Shown piece after piece: positions 53,533 through 62,484 of a stretch of DNA of 64,000 nt (position 1 is the first letter of the stretch; the number at the start of each line of letters is the position of its first letter). The stretch comes from Bacteriovoracaceae bacterium UBA3083 (GTDB lineage Bacteria; Bdellovibrionota; Bacteriovoracia; Bacteriovoracales; Bacteriovoracaceae), in assembly GCA_002366565.1 (NCBI GenBank), contig DFBJ01000013.1:124001-188000 (forward strand), in the 5' to 3' direction. The position numbers were made by a program, and so were the translations under genes. The notes below the pieces were generated by a model, which was not told where the DNA came from, did no database searches, and saw only the letters and a list, made by a program, of their open reading frames with translations.

Positions 53533-53594
53533 TCTAAACCCTTGATTAGTTTGAAACTTAAGACTTATTTAAGCTCTTTCACTATTAGTGTGTG

Positions 53595-53606
53595 AAATTA
53601 TAATTT
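53595..53606. promoter_or_regulatory. 12-bp palindrome between msrA and hydrolase gene
   Basis: AAATTATAATTT is a perfect palindrome in the 210-bp divergent gap (53533-53742). It could be a Fur-family site (PerR/Zur-like), but AT content makes chance likely. Confidence 0.3.
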
Positions 53607-53742
53607 TGTTACATTTATTTCATATTGTTCTAAGTCTTAACTAGAGGTCACTTCTTTGAACCCGTCTTTACTTAAGTTGTTCTCTTCGATTATCATAATG
53701 AAATAGACTAAAAAAATATAACTTTAAAATATCCCAAAATTT

Positions 53743-54360
53743 ATGAAAAAGACTGATCTACTAATATCAAAAAAATCAAAATCTAATCGCGTATTCATTC
53801 TCGCTCATGGAGCTGGTGCTCCTATGGACCACGACTGGATGGAAAGTTTAACTGAGAAGCTAATAAATAGAGATATTCAAGTTATACGTTTTGAATTTCC
53901 ATATATGGCCCAAAGAAGAATTGATGGAAAGAAAAGGCCACCTAATACGAAGAAAATACTTTTTGAAACGTGGAGAGAGGTTTTCTCTTTAGTTGGTGGA
54001 AACAATGTTTATATTGGTGGTAAATCAATGGGTGGACGAATGGCCACTCTTGTTGCTGATGAGTTAAATCCAAAGGGTGTGATTTGCTTAGGATTTCCAT
54101 TTCATGCACCAGGAAAACCGCCAAAAGATAGAATTGATCACTTGAAAGATATAAAAACGAAAATACATATCTTACAAGGAACAAGAGATACTATGGGAAC
54201 ATCTGAAGATGTTGACACCTATGAATTAAGTAAGAATATAAAGATTAATTGGTTTGAAGATGGCGATCATTCATTGAAGCCAAGAAAGAGAGAGACTGGC
54301 AAAACTCTAGATGATTACCTAGAGCTTGCCGCTATAAAAATAGATAAGTTAATGTCCTAA
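53743..54360 (+). CDS. alpha/beta hydrolase (KANL3/Tex30-like)
   Basis: The 205-residue protein has the oxyanion-type HGAGAPMDHDWM loop near the start, a nucleophile elbow GGKSMGGRM (Ser), Asp in GTRDTMGTSEDV and His in GDHSLK, so the triad is complete. The family is widespread and mostly of unknown substrate. Its stop overlaps the leuS stop by four bases. No ribosome binding site is evident. Confidence 0.88.
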   Translation: MKKTDLLISKKSKSNRVFILAHGAGAPMDHDWMESLTEKLINRDIQVIRFEFPYMAQRRIDGKKRPPNTKKILFETWREVFSLVGGNNVYIGGKSMGGRMATLVADELNPKGVICLGFPFHAPGKPPKDRIDHLKDIKTKIHILQGTRDTMGTSEDVDTYELSKNIKINWFEDGDHSLKPRKRETGKTLDDYLELAAIKIDKLMS

Positions 54361-57131
54361 GCAACTACAATATTAACAATCTTCTTAGGTACAATAATTT
54401 TCTTCTTAATCTCTTTGCCCTCTATCCACTTTTGAATCTCAGCGCTTTCAAGAACAAGCTTTTCAATTTCATCTTTAGAAGCATCTAAAGAAATATCCAT
54501 TAAAAATCTCATTTTACCATTTATAGAAATAGGATACTTATGAGTACTTTCTATTAAGTAAGACTCATTAAGTTCAGGGATAGTTGCAAATGAAATACTT
54601 GTTTCATTCCCAAGCTCTCTCCATAGTTCTTCACAGAAGTGTGGTGCAAACGGTGATAGTAAAGTAACTAGATCACTTAAGATTTCTCTATTATTGCACT
54701 TCAGTTTTGCGAGATCGTTAACACAAATCATAAAGGCCGAAACAGAAGTATTAAATGAAAATGTATCAATATCTTCGTTTACTTTCTTAATACAAGTATG
54801 AAGTACTTTTAACTCTTCAGGTGTTGGCTTAGAGTCAGTAACTGTTAGAGTTTCATCAGTGTAGAATAAATTCCAAATCTTCTTTAAGAATCTATGAACA
54901 CCTTCAATTCCATTTGTATTCCATGGCTTTGACTGCTCTAGTGGACCAAGAAACATCTCATATAAACGAAGTGTATCTGCTCCATACTTCTCAACGATAG
55001 TGTCTGGATTAACAACGTTGAACATAGACTTACTCATCTTCTCAACTGCGTAACCACAGTTGTAGATCTCTTTACCATCTATATTTTCAGTAATGAAAGT
55101 TGCATCTTTAAACTCTGGTCTCCAGGCCTTAAACGCTTCCATATCTAGCTGATCGTTATGTACTATATTTACATCAACATGAATTTCTTGTGTGTCATAC
55201 TTGTCTTTAAGTCCAAGAGAAACAAATTCGTTCTTCCCTTTTAATCTATAAACAAAGTTAGAACGTCCTTGGATCATTCCTTGATTCACTAAACGCTTAA
55301 AAGGCTCTTCCTTACAAACGTAGCCAATATCAAAAAGAAACTTATTCCAATAGCGAGAGTAAATTAAGTGTCCCGTAGCGTGCTCTGCTCCACCAATATA
55401 AAGGTCAACATCTTGCCAATAGTTATTAGCTTCTTTAGACACTAGCCCTTCTTCATTATGAGGATCCATATAGCGAAGGTAGTAAGCCGATGATCCTGCA
55501 AAACCAGGCATTGTAGACATCTCTAAAGGATGACCATCTTTAGTTTTCCAGTTCTCAGCTCTTCCAAGAGGAGGTTGTCCATCTTCAGTTGGAAGAAACT
55601 TATCTACTTCAGGAAGTTGAAGTGGAAGATCATCCATACTTAGAGGAGTTGGAACTCCATCTTTAAAGTAAATTGGAAATGGTTCTCCCCAATATCTTTG
55701 TCTAGAGAAGATTGCATCTCTTAGTCTATAGTTTGTTTGCTTTTTTCCAATCCCTCTACTTTCAACTTCATAAATCATTTTCTTAATGGCCTCTTTAACC
55801 TTAAGTCCATCTAAGAAATCTGAATTCATCATTGTTCCATTTTTAGCATCGTAAGACTCTTCAGAAATATCTCCGCCAGAAACAACTTGTGTAATAGGAA
55901 TATCGAAATGCTTTGCAAAAGCATAATCTCTTGAGTCATGAGCAGGTACGGCCATTACAGCTCCTGTCCCATATCCACCAAGAACATAGTCACCTATCCA
56001 AATAGGAATCTCTTTTCCAGTAAATGGATGTATACAGTAAGAACCTGTAAACACACCTGAGACTCGTTTAACGTCTGCAAGTCTATCTCTCTCACTTCTT
56101 TTCTTTGTAGCGGCTAGGTAGTCCTCTACTTCTTGCTTATGTGCTTCTGTAGTTACAGTTGAAACATAATCACTCTCTGGAGCGAGAACCATAAATGAAA
56201 CACCAAAAATTGTATCAGCTCTTGTTGTAAAGACTTCTATCTTTTCAGAGCTATCCTTAATATCAAACTTAACCTCTGCACCAACAGATTTACCAATCCA
56301 GTTTTTCTGCATTTCTTTTAGAGAGTCAGACCAATTTAATTCATCTAAACCATCTAATAATCTAGGAGCATAAGCTGAAACTCTTAAACACCATTGTTGC
56401 ATCTTCTTTTGTTCAACAGGGTGAGATCCACGAACAGATAATCCGTCTTTAACTTCGTCATTTGCAAGAACAGTCCCAAGACCTGGACACCAATTCACTG
56501 CAGTCTCAGCTAAGAATGCTAGTCTATAATTTTGAAGAGTATTTTCTCTTTCTTTTTCATTGAAAGAATTCCACTGCTCAGCTGAAAACTCTTCTATTTC
56601 ACCAGCATGTGCATTTACTCCAGCACTACCTTTCTCTGATAATACTTTTATAAGTTCAGAAATTGGTCGTGCCTTATTTTCATCTAAATCATAGTAGTGC
56701 TCAAACATTTGTATAAATGCCCACTGAGTCCACTTATAGTATTTTGGATCACAAGTTTGAACTTCTCTATTCCAATCATATGAGAAACCAATCTTATCTA
56801 GCTGCTCTCTATATCTTGCAATATTCTCTTTAGTAGTATCTGCAGGATGTCTTCCCGTTTGAATAGCATATTGCTCAGCAGGCAACCCAAATGCATCATA
56901 TCCCATTGGATGAAGAACATTGAAACCTGCTAGTCTTTTAAATCTTGTATATATATCTGAAGCGATATAACCCAGAGGGTGACCTACGTGAAGTCCAGCT
57001 CCTGAAGGATATGGAAACATATCTAAAATATAATATTTTGGTTTAGTACTATTTTCTTCGGCCTTGAAAGTTTGATTTTCATTCCAATACTTTTGCCACT
57101 TTGCTTCAATCTCTTGAAAATTATAACTCAT
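54357..57131 (-). CDS. leuS: leucyl-tRNA synthetase
   Basis: The 924-residue class I synthetase has HVGH (48-51), a long connective editing domain, and KMSKS (698-702); the C-terminal domain is present. It charges tRNA-Leu and edits mischarged product. The start is typical MSYNFQEIEAKWQKYW; AAGG lies upstream at some distance. The 131-bp gap before it contains a 10-bp hairpin (57227-57253) that may be a leader element or the terminator of the small gene upstream. Confidence 0.98.
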   Translation of the reverse strand: MSYNFQEIEAKWQKYWNENQTFKAEENSTKPKYYILDMFPYPSGAGLHVGHPLGYIASDIYTRFKRLAGFNVLHPMGYDAFGLPAEQYAIQTGRHPADTTKENIARYREQLDKIGFSYDWNREVQTCDPKYYKWTQWAFIQMFEHYYDLDENKARPISELIKVLSEKGSAGVNAHAGEIEEFSAEQWNSFNEKERENTLQNYRLAFLAETAVNWCPGLGTVLANDEVKDGLSVRGSHPVEQKKMQQWCLRVSAYAPRLLDGLDELNWSDSLKEMQKNWIGKSVGAEVKFDIKDSSEKIEVFTTRADTIFGVSFMVLAPESDYVSTVTTEAHKQEVEDYLAATKKRSERDRLADVKRVSGVFTGSYCIHPFTGKEIPIWIGDYVLGGYGTGAVMAVPAHDSRDYAFAKHFDIPITQVVSGGDISEESYDAKNGTMMNSDFLDGLKVKEAIKKMIYEVESRGIGKKQTNYRLRDAIFSRQRYWGEPFPIYFKDGVPTPLSMDDLPLQLPEVDKFLPTEDGQPPLGRAENWKTKDGHPLEMSTMPGFAGSSAYYLRYMDPHNEEGLVSKEANNYWQDVDLYIGGAEHATGHLIYSRYWNKFLFDIGYVCKEEPFKRLVNQGMIQGRSNFVYRLKGKNEFVSLGLKDKYDTQEIHVDVNIVHNDQLDMEAFKAWRPEFKDATFITENIDGKEIYNCGYAVEKMSKSMFNVVNPDTIVEKYGADTLRLYEMFLGPLEQSKPWNTNGIEGVHRFLKKIWNLFYTDETLTVTDSKPTPEELKVLHTCIKKVNEDIDTFSFNTSVSAFMICVNDLAKLKCNNREILSDLVTLLSPFAPHFCEELWRELGNETSISFATIPELNESYLIESTHKYPISINGKMRFLMDISLDASKDEIEKLVLESAEIQKWIEGKEIKKKIIVPKKIVNIVVA

Positions 57132-57226
57132 TGCAACATTCCTTTTGGGAGACTAGATAGAACTCTGAATTTTAAAGGGTATTTTTAAAAATTAATGGGC
57201 AAATTGTACAGGAAAAGGGACAGGAA

Positions 57227-57253
57227 GCCAAAAGGTACTAGACACCTTTTGGC
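57227..57253 (-). terminator. 10-bp hairpin upstream of leuS
   Basis: GCCAAAAGGT/ACCTTTTGGC with a 7-nt loop, 10 bp past the end of the small secreted gene, upstream of leuS on the same strand. On the minus strand the T run lies before the stem, not after it, so it is not a clean terminator. It may be a leader structure. Confidence 0.5.
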
Positions 57254-57262
57254 ATAAAAAAA

Positions 57263-57535
57263 CTAAAGTGGGCTACAAGTTCTTAAACAAAGTTCCCTTT
57301 GAGTTCTTTCTGGTATTGTCGAACATTGCTTTACACAAGCAGGTGCTGACTTATATCCGTTAGAGTAATCCTCTAAACATGAAGCCATTATAGCACTATG
57401 ACATTGTTGGTAATCCGCTCTATTAGTAATTTCTGCACAAACTTCACTCGCTTCAACTGCACAAATTTTGATTGTTGACGCAGACACGCTTGTCATAAGT
57501 AGCGCTAAACCTAAAATAGCTAATAATTTTTTCAT
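57263..57535 (-). CDS. small secreted cysteine-rich protein
   Basis: The 90-residue product has a signal peptide (MKKLLAILGLALLMTSVSAS) and eight cysteines in about 70 mature residues (C-x5-type pairs: EVCAEI, QQCHSAIMASC, PACVKQC, ELCLRTC), so up to four disulfides. The start is ATG 57535 (AGGAG upstream). Such a small disulfide-rich secreted protein could be an inhibitor, a toxin-like or a scaffold protein; I cannot tell. No family recognised. Confidence 0.75.
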   Translation of the reverse strand: MKKLLAILGLALLMTSVSASTIKICAVEASEVCAEITNRADYQQCHSAIMASCLEDYSNGYKSAPACVKQCSTIPERTQRELCLRTCSPL

Positions 57536-57698
57536 ATTCACTCCTATTAATTTAATAAGAATGTTTTCTATCTATTACTAAGGATATAGCCAATCGATGA
57601 TGAATTTTTTTCTTAGTATATGTAATAGAATGTTGGACAAGGCCACGACTTCTTGTTGGAGGAGCTATTTCAGTACGGAAAAACAGTAAGATAGCGAC

Positions 57699-58799
57699 TT
57701 AAACAAGAACTTCAAACGAAGTTGGATCAAGAACAAGTTCTCCTGCTTTCTCCTTCATTCTAATAAACTTAACAATCTCATCCTGTGCCTTATTGATGGC
57801 CGACGGGGATTTAGGTTGATCAAGTTTAAAAAGGAATTCTTCTCTCATTGTATCTGTGACCTCACTAATCAGGTCATAAATAAGCTCTTTACTCGCAAGT
57901 CTTAATGAAGCTGCTAAAAGATCGAGGTTCACTTCAAGTAAGAATGACCTCTTCATATCCAAGGTCATATATCTTAATCTATCAATGTTTTCACTTTGTT
58001 CGCGAATATTATTGGCCAATGCCAAGTTGTCTTCAGATATTTTTCTTATTACTTTTTCTAATTCTTCTTCACTTAGACCATTAAATGTTGAAACATCTAG
58101 ACCTTTTTGTTTCAATTGTTTTTTTGAAATTACAGTATTGATTGACTTAAATATTACACTTTCTAAAGAGTCGTTAAACTTCAACCCCATCAGAACAAGC
58201 TCAGATCTCTTCTCTGAAGAAACACTATATTTAGCACTATAACAAATTGTTGCAAGTATACCTGTAGACAAATTCTGATCAGATATTGCCGTAACATAAA
58301 CAGTGCTACCCTTTAAGAACTTATCCGCTTCTTGCTCGTGAATAACAAAGCTCAATCCATTAACAGAAAGGTCTTTTAAAACACATGACACACTCTCAAT
58401 GTCTTCATCCTTACCTATCTTCAATGAAACATTTTTATAGTCCTGATATTTAAATGAGAATCTCTCTACAGTTCTTCTCTCTCTCATCATTAATTCAACA
58501 GGCGTCTTCATGATAACATTTAGACCATCAGTCTTAAATGCTTCTTTTTTGAAGAGATAATCCTCTTTTGCATAGTGAATAAAAATGGGATTATCTTTCG
58601 TTAATTGATAATCAGCATTTGTGTAACCATCTTCTAAGTGAATCGTTGTTGTTGAGTCTGTAACCTCTAGAAACTTTGCTGAAAACTTTATTTTTTCTGT
58701 TCCGCGATTTTGCCAAACAGTTACACTATCCCCACTATTCATTACATGAAGTAATTTATCTTTAATTAAATCTTTTCTATGAGTTGACCACATTTTCAT
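57699..58799 (-). CDS. PilZ-domain protein (likely cyclic di-GMP effector)
   Basis: The 366-residue protein has a YcgR-like N-terminal part (1-100), then a PilZ domain: RERRTVER (106-113) and DLSVNG (143-148), matching the RxxxR and (D/N)xSxxG residues that bind c-di-GMP. A helical C-terminal region (about 235-330) may be an output or dimerisation part. It should respond to c-di-GMP, for example in motility or adhesion control. The 157-bp gap downstream (57542-57698) has no gene I can support. Confidence 0.88.
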   Translation of the reverse strand: MKMWSTHRKDLIKDKLLHVMNSGDSVTVWQNRGTEKIKFSAKFLEVTDSTTTIHLEDGYTNADYQLTKDNPIFIHYAKEDYLFKKEAFKTDGLNVIMKTPVELMMRERRTVERFSFKYQDYKNVSLKIGKDEDIESVSCVLKDLSVNGLSFVIHEQEADKFLKGSTVYVTAISDQNLSTGILATICYSAKYSVSSEKRSELVLMGLKFNDSLESVIFKSINTVISKKQLKQKGLDVSTFNGLSEEELEKVIRKISEDNLALANNIREQSENIDRLRYMTLDMKRSFLLEVNLDLLAASLRLASKELIYDLISEVTDTMREEFLFKLDQPKSPSAINKAQDEIVKFIRMKEKAGELVLDPTSFEVLV

Positions 58800-58864
58800 A
58801 AGTTGAAACGCTCCTTAGCTTATTACTATTCTCTCAGAAATTTTATAAATTTAAAGAGAGAATA

Positions 58865-60802
58865 TTATTTCAACCATTTATTAAAAAAACTTAATGTATG
58901 ACCAGTACTTAATGTTTTATTAGCTCTCTTTCGTACACCATGACCTTCGTCAGAAAATAAAATTAAAGTTGACTCTATCCCTTTATTCTCGAGAGCTTGT
59001 TGAAATTGAATAGCTTCACCTGCAGGTACACGGGGATCATTTGCTCCCTGAATTATTAATAATGGTGCCTTTACCCTATCTAAATAATTAATTGGGGAAA
59101 GCTTCTCAAGTACTTCCTTGTCCTTTTCTAAATAACCATATTCTGTCTCTCTAAGGTACCTTCTATGCTCGGCAGTATTCTCTAAGAAAGTTACTAGGCT
59201 ACTCATACCTACTCTTGCTACACCTGCATCAAAGTGTTCTGAGAAAACAGTCATTCCATATAAAGTTGAATACCCGCCATATGACCCACCTGTAATTCCA
59301 ACTTTTGGCACAACACCTTTCTTGGCCCAAGTTTTCTTAATAAACAAAGAGCAGTCTCTTATATCTGTAATAACTGAAAGTCTTTTTCTACCATTGTCTG
59401 AGTTAAGCCATTCTTTTCCATAACCTCTTGAACCTCGAACGTTTGGCATAACGTAGATAAAACCTCTCTTAGTATAAAGTTCAGCTGTTGGACTAAAACC
59501 AGGTAAAGATTGAGACTCAGGACCTCCATGAAAAGAAATAATGACAGGACATGTTTTCTCCTCACACTCTTTAGGTCTTTTCACAAACATAGGAATTTGA
59601 GTTCCATCTTCAGCAGGATAGTACTCCAAAGACCACTTTAAATAATTGGTTGTATCAATCTCCGGAGAACTTGGGATTGTCCATTCTTTAAGTGTAGCAG
59701 TTTGCCAATTATAAACGTAACTAACTCTTGGGCGATTATGAAAGACTTGTCCAAAAATTGTATATTTAGAATCATTAGTAGTGGAACCAAAGAAAGTATG
59801 CGTAGCACTTCCAAGCTTAGGGTATGAAATTGGTTTAAAAGTCCTTCCATCAAGTGCTTTAATCTTGAAGTAACCTTTATCATTGTACTGAAGTAGAATT
59901 CTTGAGTAGTCCTTAGTTAATGAAAACCCCTTAATATTCATGTCTACTTTTTCAGTGATTGGATCAAATTTTTTACCATCGAAAAGATAAAGACGTTTAA
60001 AGTTATCGAACTTATTTGTTAAGACAATATACTTTCCAGGTATAGATGAACTACGGATACTGTATGATTCACTTTCACCTTGCCCTAAAAGAGGTGTTGA
60101 TTTATTTGTTTTTCTATTAAATAAATAATACTCGCGTCCAATATTTCCAAGAGCGTGCCCTAAGATCATCTCATCATTCTTTAAGAGTTCAACTATCCAC
60201 CAATATCCATCGCCCTTATATACAAGCTCTCTTTTTTTACTTTTAATATCAAATTCATATATTCCCCATGTTGTTGGAGAAATATCATTTGCTCTATAAT
60301 ATATTTTTGATCCATCATCATTTTGATCAAGGTAAGAAACCTTTACTTTGCTTTTTCCAAATATTTCAATTAACTCTCCACCACTCTTTGCATCTTGTAG
60401 AAATAAAGTTGGATATTCATCGCCACCCTTGTCTCTTGAAACAATTATGTATTTTCCGTCGTTTGTAATATCTTGAAGTGATGTCGCATTCTCTCCCCCT
60501 GTCATTTGAATTGGAAAAGACTTTGGACCTGAAATCTTCCAAATTTGTCTAACACCAGTAACAGACCAAGAGAAGAACATTTCTTTTCCATTAGGAGTAA
60601 GTTGTCCAAGTCCAGTAGAGCGAACTTCATTCTGAGCTTCAATTTCGGATGAAAGTTCTTTAGGTATAGGCTTAGGTGAGTACTTCTTCAACACTTCTCT
60701 ATCTATTGCATCTACACCATGGCCTTGATATCCATTTGAAGTACTCTTAGAACAAGAGCAAATTAATAAACATATTAGAATTGAAATGATTTTTGAACAC
60801 AT
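58865..60802 (-). CDS. S9-family prolyl oligopeptidase-like lipoprotein
   Basis: The 645-residue protein has a lipobox (LLICSC, C17), a seven-bladed beta-propeller-like region, then an alpha/beta hydrolase domain with S507 (GGSYGGYS), D589 (NDPRVP) and H621 (EGHGVR). S9 enzymes cleave short peptides; as a lipoprotein it would act in the periplasm or at the cell surface. The start is ATG 60802 and its Shine-Dalgarno is inside a perfect 10-bp hairpin (60809-60837). Confidence 0.95.
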   Translation of the reverse strand: MCSKIISILICLLICSCSKSTSNGYQGHGVDAIDREVLKKYSPKPIPKELSSEIEAQNEVRSTGLGQLTPNGKEMFFSWSVTGVRQIWKISGPKSFPIQMTGGENATSLQDITNDGKYIIVSRDKGGDEYPTLFLQDAKSGGELIEIFGKSKVKVSYLDQNDDGSKIYYRANDISPTTWGIYEFDIKSKKRELVYKGDGYWWIVELLKNDEMILGHALGNIGREYYLFNRKTNKSTPLLGQGESESYSIRSSSIPGKYIVLTNKFDNFKRLYLFDGKKFDPITEKVDMNIKGFSLTKDYSRILLQYNDKGYFKIKALDGRTFKPISYPKLGSATHTFFGSTTNDSKYTIFGQVFHNRPRVSYVYNWQTATLKEWTIPSSPEIDTTNYLKWSLEYYPAEDGTQIPMFVKRPKECEEKTCPVIISFHGGPESQSLPGFSPTAELYTKRGFIYVMPNVRGSRGYGKEWLNSDNGRKRLSVITDIRDCSLFIKKTWAKKGVVPKVGITGGSYGGYSTLYGMTVFSEHFDAGVARVGMSSLVTFLENTAEHRRYLRETEYGYLEKDKEVLEKLSPINYLDRVKAPLLIIQGANDPRVPAGEAIQFQQALENKGIESTLILFSDEGHGVRKRANKTLSTGHTLSFFNKWLK

Positions 60803-60808
60803 ACTTTA

Positions 60809-60837
60809 TCTCCATTTAACAATAGTATAAATGGAGA
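60809..60837 (-). promoter_or_regulatory. hairpin that buries the ribosome binding site of the S9 peptidase gene
   Basis: In the transcript UCUCCAUUUA pairs perfectly with UAAAUGGAGA around a 9-nt loop; the second arm contains the Shine-Dalgarno GGAG, seven bases from the AUG. Without melting or ribosome coupling the start would be hidden. Confidence 0.65.
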
Positions 60838-60851
60838 ATTTCAGAAGTCTA

Positions 60852-61283
60852 TTACTCTATTGCACAAGATTTTTTATCAATACTGTAAAACTCTTTTTTA
60901 TTAAGTAAATTTGCTTTCGACTTTTCAATGTTAAGCTGGTGATTAATTTTTATTAATTCTTGTTTATCAAATATACTGGCACAAATTAGATCACTCAACT
61001 CTATATACTTTATCAAAACTTTAACTACTTTCTTTTTACCAGACCTATTATCACTTGCTGATGCCATATAGCTTACGTCTTTTATGGCCTTAGTGTATTC
61101 ACTGATTTCGTTCAATCCGAGTGTCGCCGCAGTCCCATAGACCCTATCAATCATTTGACCAACTTCTTCAAATTTTGAATTATCTTCGAGCTCTGTACTA
61201 ATAAGTGAAGAAATTGAAACAGTCATAGAGTTTCTAATTTGCTTAATTTCATCTACAAAGAATGTCAGCATTTCCGCGTCCAT
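60852..61283 (-). CDS. small protein with HPt-like helical domain lacking the histidine
   Basis: I start at ATG 61283 (AAGGAA close by); an in-frame start at 61331 would add a hydrophobic 16-residue tail without a binding site. The 143-residue product has a helical bundle with IDRVYGTAATLGLNEISEYTKAI, closely like the HPt-domain sequence H-x-(L/I)-(K/Y)-G-(T/S)-A-x-x-(L/F)-G, but the phosphorylated His position is Asp. It may have lost phosphotransfer and kept only a binding role. No receiver gene is adjacent. Confidence 0.65.
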   Translation of the reverse strand: MDAEMLTFFVDEIKQIRNSMTVSISSLISTELEDNSKFEEVGQMIDRVYGTAATLGLNEISEYTKAIKDVSYMASASDNRSGKKKVVKVLIKYIELSDLICASIFDKQELIKINHQLNIEKSKANLLNKKEFYSIDKKSCAIE

Positions 61284-61350
61284 ATTCCTTCCCAATAAAA
61301 GAGTTATATAAAGTATAAACAATATCGGCATAGTCTCTTTACTTTTTTAA

Positions 61351-61404
61351 CTTTACTTAATTAATATTTATGTATTTCCAATATATTGAGGTACTTAAGT
61401 AAAG
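61351..61404. repeat. 10-bp inverted repeat in the 61332-61500 gap
   Basis: CTTTACTTAA (61351-61360) and TTAAGTAAAG (61395-61404) are exact complements 34 bp apart, in an AT-rich divergent region that should hold promoters for both flanking genes. A dimeric regulator site or a cruciform is possible. Confidence 0.4.
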
Positions 61405-61500
61405 AATAAATAAATAATTAACGATTACAGCAGTGCCAAAAAAGTAAGTAAAAAAGACCTAAGTTATTGTAAATAATCAGGAGAAGGTTTAAGTATTAGC

Positions 61501-62484
61501 ATGATTAAAAATACAGCAATCTTGAATAGCCCTCTTTGTAAGCTAGATCTTCAATTCAAAGGAAGTCTTGTGGCAGAGTGTATACAAATTGTTCAAAGAG
61601 AGCTCAAAGACAAAGGTATTAATTTTAATTTTCATTACTGGATTTCTGACGACTGGTTCTGCCCAGATGGAATATCCGGAATAGCTATCCCCTTCTATTT
61701 ACTAAATCCGCAAATCACAAAACTTGAAAAAGAATACGTTGGTTTTGTTGAAGGCATTACAAAAGATGAGTGTTTAAAACTTATTAGACATGAAGTAGGA
61801 CATGCAATTGATAATGCATATGAACTTAGAAATTGTTTCCAAAGAAAAGAGATATTTGGAGACAGTAATACAAAGTATCCAAAGGAATATATTAGAAAAC
61901 CTTTCTCAAAGAACTTTGTTAAACACTTAAGTGAAAACTATGCTCAAGCTCACCCTGATGAAGATTGGGCAGAAACATTTGCAGTATGGCTAACACCGGA
62001 TTCAAACTGGAAAAGAAAGTACTCTACATGGAAGGCCATTAATAAATTAAACTATGTAGATCAAAAGATGAATTCTTTAAAAGGAAAAAGGCCTTTGAGT
62101 TTATGTCGAGATACAGTAGACGAAATTCAAACTCTTGGAATAACCCTTAGAACCTATTTAAATAGAAAAAGCAAGTTAAAGAGAAAGTATCAAACACCTA
62201 TTTTTAACAATAACATAAAAAGAGTTTTTACTACTGGAAGTAAAACGAATGCACTTAACTTTATAAAAGCGAATGAGAAAGACCTTTGTTTAAAAGTTGC
62301 AAAAGCAACAAATCAATATCATTATATAGTAAGAGATGTTTTAAAAGAGCTTAAATCAGAGTGTAAAAAAAATAAACTTACACTTAGAAAGCCAGCAAGA
62401 GAAACTCGTACTTCACTTGTAAACCTTTTAAGTAAATCAACATTACTCTACATCAAACAAGGAAAGAATAAGGTCGTCATGTGA
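61501..62484 (+). CDS. putative zincin-like metallopeptidase (Peptidase_Mx-like)
   Basis: The 327-residue cytoplasmic protein has an HExxH zinc motif (H97, E98, H101 in RHEVGHAID) and, 50 residues later, HPDEDWAETFA (151-161), whose Glu158 could be a third ligand. The spacing and the FGD, YAQAHPDEDWAETFA blocks resemble the Peptidase_Mx family, putative zinc metallopeptidases. No signal peptide, so it works inside the cell. The C-terminal 120 residues are basic. It overlaps the next gene, an ATP-grasp ligase, by 4 bp (GTGA), and the two likely act together. The binding site GGAG is rather far (about 13 nt). Confidence 0.75.
   Translation: MIKNTAILNSPLCKLDLQFKGSLVAECIQIVQRELKDKGINFNFHYWISDDWFCPDGISGIAIPFYLLNPQITKLEKEYVGFVEGITKDECLKLIRHEVGHAIDNAYELRNCFQRKEIFGDSNTKYPKEYIRKPFSKNFVKHLSENYAQAHPDEDWAETFAVWLTPDSNWKRKYSTWKAINKLNYVDQKMNSLKGKRPLSLCRDTVDEIQTLGITLRTYLNRKSKLKRKYQTPIFNNNIKRVFTTGSKTNALNFIKANEKDLCLKVAKATNQYHYIVRDVLKELKSECKKNKLTLRKPARETRTSLVNLLSKSTLLYIKQGKNKVVM

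Noticed and set aside
53595..53606. AAATTATAATTT as a sure PerR or Zur box
   Set aside because: It is a short AT-only palindrome in AT-rich DNA; kept only as a weak feature.
57132..57262. T-box or leucine attenuator in front of leuS
   Set aside because: No T-box consensus and no leader peptide with Leu codons; only one hairpin, which may simply follow the upstream gene.
44299..61392. Shared 11-mer TATATTGAGGT in two intergenic regions (44299 and 61382)
   Set aside because: An 11-base match is expected by chance in a 64-kb AT-rich sequence, and the flanks do not align.
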